A stretch of DNA of 64,000 nucleotides from positions 6,155,509-6,219,508 of the forward strand of contig NC_135182.1 of NCBI RefSeq assembly GCF_041146795.1, in the 5' to 3' direction. Of this stretch, positions 37,072 through 50,000 are shown one piece after another. The notes under the pieces were generated by a model, which worked only from the letters and a program-made list of their open reading frames with translations, ran no database searches and was not told where the DNA came from. Both the position numbers and the translations under genes were made by a program. Numbering within the stretch: position 1 is the first letter of the stretch; every line of letters begins with the position of its first letter. Source of the stretch: Maylandia zebra (Eukaryota > Chordata > Actinopteri > Cichliformes > Cichlidae).

Positions 37072-40000
37072 TTATTTCACGCAGAGCAGGCCGCCGACGT
37101 TGGCTACAAACTCCTCCAGGCTTTTGAGGAAGGCAACCTTCTGCTTGCGGTCCATGGTGGGTGGCGTGCTGCTGGCTGTCAGCTTGTTGAAGGCGTCGGC
37201 TAACCGCTGGTAGATTATGGCGTCTCTCTGAGAGGACAGCAGGGTCTCAACCAGCTCCGAGTACTCCGCCTGACATGGAAAACCAATGTAGCATCAGATT
37301 AGTGTCAAACGAAGGCAAGGGTTAAAGCAGATAGTATTATCCCTCTTTCATTATAATACATTGAAAAATTGTTTTAATTTTATAATTTATATTGTTAAAA
37401 AGAAGAAAACATACACAAGATTCAATGTTCCAGTTTACAGTGTAATCCACTGCAGCGTACACGTCATAGTCACATGTCGGTATCTCTGCTTGCAATTCTG
37501 TAAAATTTCCCAACTTTTAAATAAAGTATTCATTATTTTATAAAAATGAACACTAGTAGTTTGCAGAGGATTTAATGAGAAAAGAAGTGGAGGAGTTCAA
37601 GTATCTCGGGGTCTTGCTCACGAGTGACGGGAGAGGGGAGTAGGAGATCGACAGACGACGGACGCTGCACCGGTCCTTCGTGCTGAAGAGAGAACGGAGT
37701 GTAAAAGCGAAGCTCTCAATTTACCGGTCGATCTATGTCCCTACCCTCACCTATGGTCATGAGCTGTGGGTAGTGACCGAAAGAACGAGATCGCAGATAC
37801 AAGTGGCAGAAATGAGCTTCCTCCAAAGGGTGGCTGGCCTCTCCCTTAGAGATAGGGTGAGAAGTTCAGCCATCTGGGAGGGGCTCAGAGTAGAGCCGCT
37901 GCTCCTCCATATTGAAAGTAGCCAGATGAGGTGGTTTGGGCATCTGACGAGTATGCTTTCAGGGCATGTCCCACCGGGAGGAGGCCCCGGGGCAGACCCA
38001 GGACACGCTGGAGAGGTTATATCTCTCGGCTGGCCTGGGAACCGCTTGGTGTTTCACTGGACAAGCTGGAGGTGGTGGCCGGGGAGAGGGAGGTCTGGGC
38101 TTTTCTGCTTAGGCTGCTGCCCCCGCGACACGGCCCCGGATAAACGCAATGGATGGATATTCAGAAAATAGATTTAATGAATATTAGTTGTTTACTGTCA
38201 TGAAAATAACATCCAAAATGTTTTATCTTTGGGTATTAATGTCATGTGGCCTTTTAACTGCATTTGTGTATGTTTGTTTAGTTGTCACTATACGCTAAAA
38301 GTCAGTATTATAAGTATATAAATAAATACATAGTTGGAATCTGCATATCTTTCAACCACTTTATGCCCGATGTAATAGCTCTGGTTGAAAGAATAACTAC
38401 TCGCACATCACAAAACTGGTCAAGTTTTTGTGCAGCTGTGTTTTTGCAAACTAGCCACTAGAGGGCTTCTTGCGTCATTTATGAAACTGTGCCTGCACGC
38501 CAGGAGCAACTCAGGTCCCAGTAAAGGGATTTTCTTACATATACAGTTGTTACTTTTAAAAATGTGCCGTCACATTTAACTGTAAGGCAGAAACAGAAAG
38601 CCAGCTTGTTTCAATCATTTGCTAAAAGCGCACAAAAAAGGAGGAAAAAAACCAAAAAGCTTTATGTCCAGTAATCAACACATTTTTGCCACTGAGTAAA
38701 AGTCTGTTAATAACGGCACAGTTGTGGGTTTCAGCCTGAAGCACTTCTGTATTTGATGAAGCCCACATTTTAAAATGCTGCTTAGAAAAGAAATTCCAAT
38801 TTAGAAGCTGAACAAAAGCAGAGCCTGGGAACCTTCAAAAAGAAAGACCTTCAGCATCTTAAAAGCCTTCATTTGTTGCACAGAACAAGAGAGGGAGGGA
38901 AAAAAGATTTTCACTGAGCTGCATGCACTGTGTGTTACTCACCTGGTGCAGGCACACGAGTGTGTAGAGGGCTTCTCCTGCCGCCACGGTCATCTCTGTG
39001 TTGTGTTTTTGCAGGACCAGCATGTCAAACACCAACTGAGTGCACAGAGGACGGCGTGAGCTGGTGTGCATTTGTTTACTTATTAGTACTCCCCCCCCCC
39101 CCTTTCTTCCTTTATAAAAGTTTTATTGTAATGCTGTCATGACAACATGAAGTGCGTATCGTACCTTGAGGAAATGACGGGTGGCGATAAAGAGAGGAGA
39201 GTCCTTCTCCTGGTTTTTAGCGCACTGTTCAGCCAGAGGAGACAGAGCCTCCAAACACAGCTGGCTGATTTCAGAACTCATCCTGAAACAGATGTTAAGG
39301 AGCACAAACTATTTTGACAAAATCATTTTTGCCTGTTGACAGGCTCGTCCACAGCTGCAGCAGGCAAACAGGAAAACGACTAAGTGCAAGAAAAGAACAA
39401 ATCTCCCGTGGTGTGGCCTTCTGAGTATTTAGAAAGATTGTTGCCGTATTCCAGACAACATCTATGTCAACAGTTCTATGTAATTATGTAATTATGTAGG
39501 CTACATACTGAACTTAAAGGATAGAAAAAGGATCCTATTCCACTAGTATCAAACCGATATCAATACCAGCGTTGAGATCAATGCTATCGATATTTGGATC
39601 AATCCGCCCACCTCTACAGCCAATATGTGGATATTCTACAGATACTGGATATTCTCTCATAAATCCCACCATAACAATCAATACTGCTGGCACAGCAAGA
39701 GGATACGAGGTCATTCCCAGCTCCAGGGAGAACATGAGGCTCTTGAAGAGGTCTTCTGGCAGCTGTGGGATCTTTTCTGGAAAGATCTCACAGATGAAGG
39801 TGATGAGTTTGTAGTACTGGTTACACAAAGAGGGGAACTGGAAAATAACGAGAACAGGATCAGCGTGAGCTCACATATGTCACAGACATGATATTATATC
39901 AATATATAAAGAGACATCCATGATTATGTTTTACCTTGAGCAGGTCCTGAGACATGAGCGGAAGAACTATATTGACACCATAGAGAACGACATCTGCAGC

Positions 40001-43000
40001 GGATACTGTTCGATTGGATGCTGGTGTTCCCTGGTCTTGATTTCGAAACACATCATCTAGAACGCACAGCCACTTGGTCAAGTTTAAACTTTAGCAACGT
40101 CTTCTTTTTAAGAGGAAAAATACGCAAAATCTATTTTTTTTAAAAACCTCACCTGTGTCGCTGAAGTCGATGAACTCTTTGGAGAGCAGGTTTGTGAGCA
40201 GCTCCATGATGAGCAGCAGGTCCTGGTACTGGTCCTCCTCGGCCGTGGCATCGCTTCGCTTCCTGCTCTGGTTGTTTTTGGAGTAGACCTGCAGCAGCGT
40301 TAGGCACGCCTCGTACAGCTTCATGGACTTAGTCTGAATCAGGAGTACACAAGTGACCACTATTACAACTGTGCTTCCATGACGATAAAAATGCTAACCT
40401 ACAGCCTCCCAGTCGATGCCTCTATGGTATCGATTTGAAAACCCTAGGTGACATCTTTCTCAAGTGATTGTGTTTAAAAAATCCTCAGGAAAACAGACCT
40501 CTGACCTTAGTCTTGAGGTCAGAGTCACCAAGTTTCAAAGTGATCCAAGATTTGCGTTAGATGGTGTCAAATTGAAAATCCTATGTTTGGTTGCCAGTGC
40601 AGTTTTTTCCTTCTTCAGAAATATATTAAGTGAGTCTTGGACATACAGTTGGAGTTTGTTTCTATGCCAGATGGAAAACCACCAGCATTTTATACTTTAA
40701 AACCTTGTCTGCAGGTAACACAGTGGAAACATCTCTCACCTCTCCCAGGTAACAGATCTGTTTGTGAGCCACTTCCACAAAAACCTCAATGATGAGGTTG
40801 ATTGTTTCCGGTGTGTTACTGTAAACCTGGGTGACAAAAGAAAAAAAAAAAAGGTGTTGTCAGATCAGATTCAGGTTTTAATTCAGCTCAATAGAGATTG
40901 ACAGACCACGTGACTTTTGCACATTGCATGCTGGGAACTCGTGGCAAAACAATCCAAGTACCGCATCAAATGCAAGCATTTGCAGCACCGCAAACCTTCA
41001 TTCTCCGGTTCCAATAAATTCTTGCTTTTTCTTTGCCCCCCAAAAAAATTATGTACAAAACGAAGGAGAACAATGCCGGTCCGTACAAAGACAGACTCAA
41101 CGAAAAGTCAAAGAAAAGATACGAGGAAAAAATCAAAGGAGTGAAAGGGTCAGACCCTCACGAGCACACAGAGTGGACAAAAGACGTTAGCGTGCTGCCC
41201 AACTTTCACCACGCTCATATTTATAATTATACGGTTCTTGGAGTGAGTGCACACACTCATGAAGTTTAGTAACTTCAGGTCACTGCAACAAGCCCAGGTA
41301 CAGTTTACCGACGGATGGGTACAGGACCTTGAAATGCACCGTGTAGAACGAAAGACCATCGTACGTATCATAAGTTTACCAGTCTCACAAATCGTCGTCA
41401 TAAATACACATTCGTTAACCGTTTATTAATAGGACCTTTGAGCTCAACGGTAATTAATTAGCAGTGGAAATAATTTCTGGTAGCATCACAGAAATGTAGC
41501 AGTGACAATAATACTGTATGCTGTAATCGTACTGGGCAATTAGTGATACAAAACAACTGTTTTATCCTGTGAATAAAAGTATGTGTTTTTGTCAATGTAC
41601 CATAATAACAGAAGCGAAACGCAATATTGTGTCAGGACAATTCACTATTTATGCACAATAAACAAAGGAGCATAGCGCGACAATTTCTGTTCAGCGCCAG
41701 ACTTAATTGGTGATATAGGTTACAAGCATGTTAAGAAAAATGACGTTTTAACTACTACAAAACACTGACCTTTGCCAGTGTTTTGCTTGGAGCAGACTAA
41801 CATGTGAGCTGGAGTGTTCTGGGACGTTATATTTGGTATATCCAGGCCATCCGTCGGCTCTTTTTACTTCGGAAACATGGCTCGAACAATTTCTCTTCAA
41901 CGACGTAATCCGATAACAACCGATCTCTTTACCCGTCGGCTTCCCGTGGCTGTCATGCGACCGGCTATTGCAGTTAATCATACAACAGCTTCTTGCCATT
42001 TTTTGCGTTTCTTTTTATCGCTGTGTAACTGATTTCAATTGAAAGCCTGCGTGCGCTAGTACCTCTTGCCACGAGTTCCCAGAATTCTTTGCGGTTTTAC
42101 CCCTGAGTGACGTCACATTTTCAATCTCTATATCTACAGGGTTAGATTCTGTTACCTCCATGAGGCCAATGCAGCTGGACAGGAAGTCCATGAGGAAAGA
42201 GAAGAGCGAGGCCACGTTGTCGATCTGCGTCGCCTCTGCGATGCCACACAACGCCTCCAACGTAGCGACGATTTCCTGTTTGACAGCTTCTTCTTGGCTG
42301 ATCTGAGCAAAGTTCTCTTGGTTGATGAGGTTAAGAAAACGCTGCTGGAGCGGGTGAAGCACCTGCAACGACAGGCAGAAGGTCAGATGGCGAGACAGTG
42401 CATTAGAGCTACAGAGTATTTGACTACCGGTATAATATAGAGTCACTGGCCACTTAATTAGGCACAACTGTTCAACTGTTGCTTGTTAGCAAAAAGCGCA
42501 GCAACCCATTGCACTTGCAGATACTGGCAAAATAACCTTCTTAAGTTCAACCGAGAATGGGGATGAAAGGTGGTTTATGTGACTTTGAACATGGCATGGC
42601 TGTTGGAGTCCGACGTGCTTGTTGGAGCATTTGAGAAACTGCTGACCTAGCAGGATTTTCCCAACAAAACCATCTCTGGATTTACAGAAGATGATCCACA
42701 AAAAAAGAGGAAATTCTCTGGGCACATATGCCTTGTTGATGTAATGTCAGGCTCACCAAATTTGGTGATGAGTCTCAATTTCTGCTGTGATGTTTCAGAC
42801 TGGTGATGGTGTAACTGCGTGGAGGATATTCAAGACCCTCCTTGTAACCCTTTAAAGGGTTTGCCTGAACTCAATCAAACAAAGTGACTTGAACAAGTAG
42901 GATAAAAGAGAATTTTCTGTCCATGTAAACAAACATCACTACAGTAGAGATCAACCAAAGCCGTGTTTGATCAGGTGCTTCGCTCTACTTCCAAACACAG

Positions 43001-46000
43001 AGCGATCTGACTTCAGACAGAACAGCTGTACGGACCGACAGCTGCGACCTCACTCCTACACTCACCATAATTACTTTGGAGTCATTGTGGCTTTGCACCC
43101 CCGTTTACTACTGTCAGCTTATTAAGAAAAGGACCTCCAGGATCACGGCGAGGATCATGTTATACACACGGGAGAAAGACTAAACGCAGGAATATTATCG
43201 ACTTCATCCATCTGTCCTAATCCTCATAGCTCACTGAACTCTGTGCAGCTCCTCATCTCTAAACAGGACTAAATAATTTGATTTTTTTTTTTTTGAAAGG
43301 ATTTTTTGTGATTTTTAGAGCTGTAATGTTAAAAAGAATTGCAAAAAGCTTTGGCTTGCTAGATTTGACAGACGATGCTACAAAAAGATAAAACTGTGCA
43401 AGACGAGAGAAGTAGTTAGAGAAGCAGGCTGCAAACAAACAGATCAAACCCACTTTATACGGGAAAACAACTTAATGCGTCACAAGCACTTGAAACAATT
43501 ATCCGATGCACAGAGACACACACTGACTGCTTCTTAGCAACGCCGCTCATTACCAAAATGTCACGGCCTTTTACATTTTACTCTTCTGCTAATTCTCCTG
43601 TTTCACTGTACTAAGACTTCATTTACTTTGCTTCCCCCCCCCAGTGCAACCACTACTACTAAACAATCATTAATCAGTAAATCACTTAAGTACTTCTACA
43701 CGTATCAGCACACCTCAGCCCAGTACTGCTGCTTGGCATCAGAGTCCATTTGTGCAAAGCCTCCCAGGACCAGAGCCTTCATCAGAGTCCTCTGCACGGA
43801 GCTGGACAGCAAGTGGAGAGGTGGGCTCCGGCTGGCAAATTGCTTCGCCAGGTTCCACCAGCTCTCACACTGCACCACGATGTTTGCCCTGAATGGAGAG
43901 GGAGGCAATGGGTCTGTTAGAGTCTGACGATCCACTGTGACTCCTGCCCAGTGCTAACCAGAGAAAAGAATAGATTTTCTTATAAAAATCTGCATTTATC
44001 AACACAAGATGTGAAGGGAGATGTAATATTTTTGAAAAGCAAGCAAACATGCTCATGGTTAAATTATATGTGGTTATATTATGTGTAACAAATGTGTCAT
44101 TGGGGAATGGGAAGGTCATCTAAACATTCAGTTTAAATACTGAACATTTATTTCTGATTACCTGAAAACATTATTTGTCTATCAAAGAGTAACATGTTCT
44201 TACCTCTCCCGCTTCTCTACCAGCGTCACCAGCAGCTCCACGGTGTCGTTGGCTAGCTCAGCCTCTGAGCTCCACACGGTCAGGTTGTTGATCACCTTTT
44301 CCAGGAGATATCCCACAATCCACTGGGCCCCCTCTGTGTCGGCACCAAACGCTGTGCTGAGGGGGATGCTGATCTGAGGAAGGGTAGAAAAGGATGAGCT
44401 GGATAGAAGACGACTGCCTGCTTTATGGCCATTATTGGAGAAAAATACCAACTGGTGCAAAAATGTGTATTACAGCGACAGTGTAGAAAAGATCTGATTG
44501 ATGAAGCGATCGGTTAGCTCAGCCTTATACCTGCCCATAGAGCTTCTCGTCCACGAGCAGATACGTCTTAGCCCATCGTCTGAGGAACCACACGATGTCC
44601 TTCCCCATTTGCGGGCTCAAAAGCTCCGTCAGATTCGCTCTGGTTGCCCTGGACTCCACTTCTGACGTCCTCAACACCGCTGACAGCAACCTGAAGGCAA
44701 AGGAAGTTGGATTTAGAGCTTCACCGCCATCTTTTTTTTGTTTTGTTTTTACAAATCCTATCCGTTAACAGCACCTAGAGGTATATTTGTCACACAAAAG
44801 CACCCTACACAGGTTTCACAGGTAGTCCAGCTCCACCAGGATGGCATATCAACATCTGCCATTGCCAGGAGGTTTGCTGTTTTTCCCAGCACAGTATCAA
44901 AAGCATGGGGGACATTCCAGGAGACAGGAAGTTACTCAGGAGAGCTGGACAGGGCCGTAGAAGTCCCAAGAAGGAACAGAATGAGCACTGCCAGAGCCAA
45001 AAAATTGACCTTCTGCATGACACTGTTGCAAATGTCTCTGATCAAACAATCAGAAAAAGACTTCATGAGGGTTGCCTGAGGGCCTGAAACCCTCTAATGC
45101 AGACCTTCCTAAAGTGTGGGGCCATTGCAGGGGGGGTGCGGCATGAAAAGGGAAAAAACAAAACACAACAATGCTTGGACACTGCTAGCACGGGCGCCCA
45201 CACAAACGCAAAGCAGGAAAGGAAGCATCACTGAATATGTTTCCAAACCAACTTCATTCTAAGCCAAAGACTAGAAAATATGGTGAAGCATGTCTGCCCT
45301 TTGGTTTCACCTGCACAAGTGCCGAGGTAGGTCTCCCTGCAGAATTGGTCTTTCCTTTGTAGGGAGCAGCGCTGGGCTCTTCAAATCACAGACAAACAGG
45401 ATCCCACATTCTTAATTTTTAGTTCACAAACACTTGTAATGACTAACTACTCCTGACATTTTGGAGATGTTAGCTCTTTATACAGTAAAGTTACAGCAGG
45501 ATACAAATAATATCAGGCTGATCCTGTCACGATTTGTTCCCCCGGTTCAAATCACAGACAAACAGGATCCCACAGCTGTTGATGTTTTTAAACCCATTTT
45601 GCACAGGGAGGCATTTTTTGAAAAATGTATTGATAGCAATGTTGAATATTATTACACAGGAAAAAACAACTACATGTAAAATAATCACACCGTGACGCCT
45701 CTGCCTTTGTAAACGGAGGGACAGTAACTGCGTGTGTGTAAGCGTGTAAAAACTGAAGATAGTCAGATTAACAGTATTTTGTTTCTGCAATTCCTCTCAT
45801 GTAAACAATAACGTGGCGCACAGCGTGACGTGAAAAAAGGCGCATACCTTTGACGCTGCGTGACGAACCCTGTATTCCTCGTCCACACGGAAACGCAAAA
45901 AAGGAGTTTTAAAAATCTCAGTTTTCGGTGATTTGAAACGCCGTTTCCGTGTGGACGACACAGCTGCGTTTACAAAAATACCCGTGTAGGTGCGGACGTA

Positions 46001-46961
46001 GCATAAAAGAGTTAGTGGTTTATTTATTGCAGTTTACTTGTATTTGCTTAATTGTTTACTAAATGTTTGAGGTGTGAAATAAACTGCAATGGAGCAAAAT
46101 ATGTGTGTGTGGTTGGAGGATGTGTTTGTGTTTGTGCGTGCGTGTGTGTGCGTGCGCAAGGGGGGGCGCGAACATTTTTCTGTAAAACAAAGGGGGGCCC
46201 AGCAAAAAAAGTTTGGGAACCACTGCTCTAATGAGTCCATATAAGCAGACTGGCATTTGTCATTGATTACCAGAATTGGCAGGCCCACCACTGGCACGCT
46301 GTGCTTTTCACACACTGAGCAGAAGTGACAGATGTGAAAAGGTCTCGAGAAACCACGGAGAACGTCACGCTTGTAACCGTTTAACATGGTTCAGCATGTT
46401 CAGTGTCTTTATTTCTATCCATTTTGAGATGGCCAATAAATATACCAATGTTGAATATACAGCTCTGGAGGAATTAAAACGCAACAAGGAGACTATGGAG
46501 AGACTGTGTAGACACTTTATACTTATACCCTGTGCACAGGCATATTTAATGCCTGGCCATTGATTTTATTGTTAGCAACGAAATTATACCCCACCGCTAC
46601 AGCAAAATGATCACATATCAGCTGATGATCCTCTTGCTGCCCGTGTGTTAAAGAGTAAGCTTCCCAGTCCACACACACACAATACAAAAGGACAGAGAGA
46701 CAGAGGGCTTATAGCAGCTTACAGGAGGACAGTGCACAGTTTCACATTGTTTGCAGAAAACAAAACCACGCTGACATTTATGGGGCTGGGGTCGCCCGCT
46801 CGCTATTGGGAAACCTGATGCCATCAGCCACTCATATCTGCAATCCACCACACACACACACACACCTATACACAATGAACAATCTAGAAAAGACAACAGC
46901 ACCATGACCTTCAACAGACAACATCAGTGGCTGCTGTGAATGTCTATTGTCGTCACTGTGA

Positions 46962-47009
<48 letters not shown>

Positions 47010-50000
47010 ATGCCTTTAAACAGACGAGCATCCAGTGCAATGATAAAGCCTCCGAGCAGCCCAAGGCTCCCAACACTGCAAGCTGCACAGCTAATAGATG
47101 CTAAAAAATAAATCCTATCCGGTAACAGCTCCTAGAGCTATACTTTGCATGCTTGAGCGTATTTAATTATCTGCTGGTGTATTTTTAGCACCAACATTTT
47201 GCACTAATGTACAACAATCCCAGAGTAACAACAGTGCGACACAGAAACTAGAAAAAATGACTGAGGTGCTGCCGTCGTAAAAGAAAAAAAGCTGGAAATA
47301 TCAGCCACCCTCAGTAAAAACTCAAATATTTGTGAATTACACTGATGCATGTTTTGTCATACGTGTGCATTTATATTTAAAAGAGTCAAAGGAGCTTGCA
47401 AAGAAAAGCGTCTGGACTTCTTTAAGTTACTTGAAGACGTTTCACCTCTCATCCGAGAAGCTTCTTCAGTTCTAAGGTCAAATGGTGAGGTGCAAGCTCC
47501 TTTGACTACGATGACCTGGATGACTGAGAACCTTCACAGATATATTTAAAAGAGTTTGTCTGGACCGCCCAACATTAAACTATCGTATTACCACAGTACG
47601 TGTTCCTGTGTTTTTACAGCTCCACATTCAGACCTGAGTGAATGCAAAGAAACGAGCCCACCTTTAGATTTATGGGACAATAACGGTGACAAACTTTGCG
47701 TCCAACTAACTCCCGGCAGTGAGGAAACTGCACGTAGAGAGGGAGGCTTAGACTCAACACACAGTTTAATCTGTATGAGTCCAAAGATGTGATATCAGAA
47801 TTATAAACCAGCAGTCAAAATGCAACAAAAAGCACAAAGCAAACAAAGATTCAACGTTTCTACAGTCTGGAGCTGCAAATTCTAACTTTTGAAAACAGCA
47901 ATGAATGTGAGATTTAAGCATCTCAGCTACTCAGAAAAAATGGTTTTAACATGTGTGGGTCCCCGACTACTGGGCAACTACTTCTGCTGACATCTGAAGA
48001 CACAATGACAAAACTCTCAGACAGCTGCTGGAACCTTAAACAGATTGTTGTCTGAACAGCTAAGCCAGAAGAGCAAGTAACAGCGTACCACAGCTCAACT
48101 TAAGATACTTAAATTTTTAAAAACATCTGAAAAAAAATGTGAAGGCTATGACAAAAAAACAAAACAAAAAGCAAACAAACATGAAATAAACAGAGCGCAA
48201 TACCTGATCACAGAGTCTGTGCGGTTGCAGCCCGGTATGGACGAGGCCTTTTCTCCCGGTGAGCCGAGGATCTGCAGCGTTGTATTGATATCCACCTCTG
48301 TTGAGTGTTTGATGGAGAACTCCATCACCTCTGAGGGGATCAGCGGGGTTTCACCCTGAGGATCGTCTGCTAGTAGATAACCTAAAGAGCACAGACAAGT
48401 ACAGGTAGCCACGTTGAAGCCTGCTCATTTTACTATGAGGGTAAAAGTGAAGTGAAGAAAAATTAACAGTTTAAGCTCTAACTTTGGCTTTTGTTTCATT
48501 TCCAGTCTTCTATGTTTGTAACTGGAACATTTTTTGCTCTTAGACTGTTAAAGGTTGGACTGTGATATATTTGCCAGAACATTCAATTTTTTTTAAAGAT
48601 GGAGTGTTTAATGAACCTTCTGATGAAATTATAACAAAAAAATAAATGATTATTTATTGTGTCAGCCCCATAGACTCCCATGTTAAATGTTCTAACTTTA
48701 CCACAGAAAAAAAAAACATGTTTACAACCTGACACAAGAATACCATTTTGGTCTCTCCAACTCATTCTTCCTTGATGCTAACAGTACAGGGAATACATTT
48801 TTATATACCCGACTTATGCTGTAGCTGCTTTAGCTAATAGGTGCACTGAAATAGGTCGCCTTATAAGGCAGTCACCTTCATTAATCAAATGACTGGGGTC
48901 TTAAAATGTGCTTATGGTGTTGGTTACGACCCTAAAGCTAAACTAAAGCTGTCAAAATGCAAGCTAAACAATTAATTCATTTAATTCAAATTAATATTAT
49001 AATTAACTGCTAATTAGCAACTATTTATCAAAAATAAAATATGAAAATGGCATTGGTCATGTCAAAAACAGGCACAGCTCTACTTTCTCAGGGCTAGGGT
49101 GCTAATTGTTTGTAATAACTGAAAAGAGACAAATTTAGTGCAAAAAAAGTGTTGCATGCATGAAATACACTTACTCTGAACTCGTTTTAAAATTAGATTT
49201 GAGAGAAGAAGAAAAAAAAGGAGTCTCCTTTTGGGACACTTGTCAACCCTGCCTGAATGGTAATACAGAGAAATTCACAATAATGGCTGCAATATTTCAT
49301 TAATTAAACCCACAGACTGGGTGGGGTTCTGTTCTTCTGTCCTACTAACACATAAAGCCATTAAATGGAAAAAAGCTGCACTGGAAAAAACATTTATGAG
49401 AACTTATTAAACAGCCATATTCTTTTCTACGAGAACATCAGATGGCTTCTCATTTACTTTCTCAAAGTGTATTCAATACTATGTGTGCATGTATTATTTT
49501 TGATCTTGGGAAGTTTGCACTGAACCCCAAACACTGGGAAACTACTCTCTACTCTCAGAAACAACCACCGTGAGGTAATGCAACAGTGCTGGATTTACAG
49601 TAACTGCAGGTTCAGAGAGGAGGGGGGAAACTGTATAACCACACACAAACGCAGTATGAGTCAATCTGTTTTTCGTAATATTTCTGTCCTGCTGCTGACC
49701 TGAGACCAGTATGAGCCAGTGAATGTCCTCATATAAGTCATCCAGGACTTTACGGTCCACTGATCCAAGGTCAGACGAGGCCATAAGGTGCTGCTGGGTC
49801 CTCTGCAGCTGGCCGTGCAGTCGTGTTACTCGGTCCTCCAGCAGGCTGCAAACAGGTCAAAATGGAAATATAAAAATAGAAACACATGCAGTGCAGCACT
49901 TAAAAAAAACTAAAAGAATACAAAAAACTAACCAGATAAAGAAACAATCACCAGATCTGTAATCTGAAAGAGGTCACACCAGGTCGAGCTGGTAAGCTGC

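Noticed and set aside
46964..47007. Regular short repeats as a CRISPR-like array
   Set aside because: It is a plain dinucleotide microsatellite without spacers, in a vertebrate genome.
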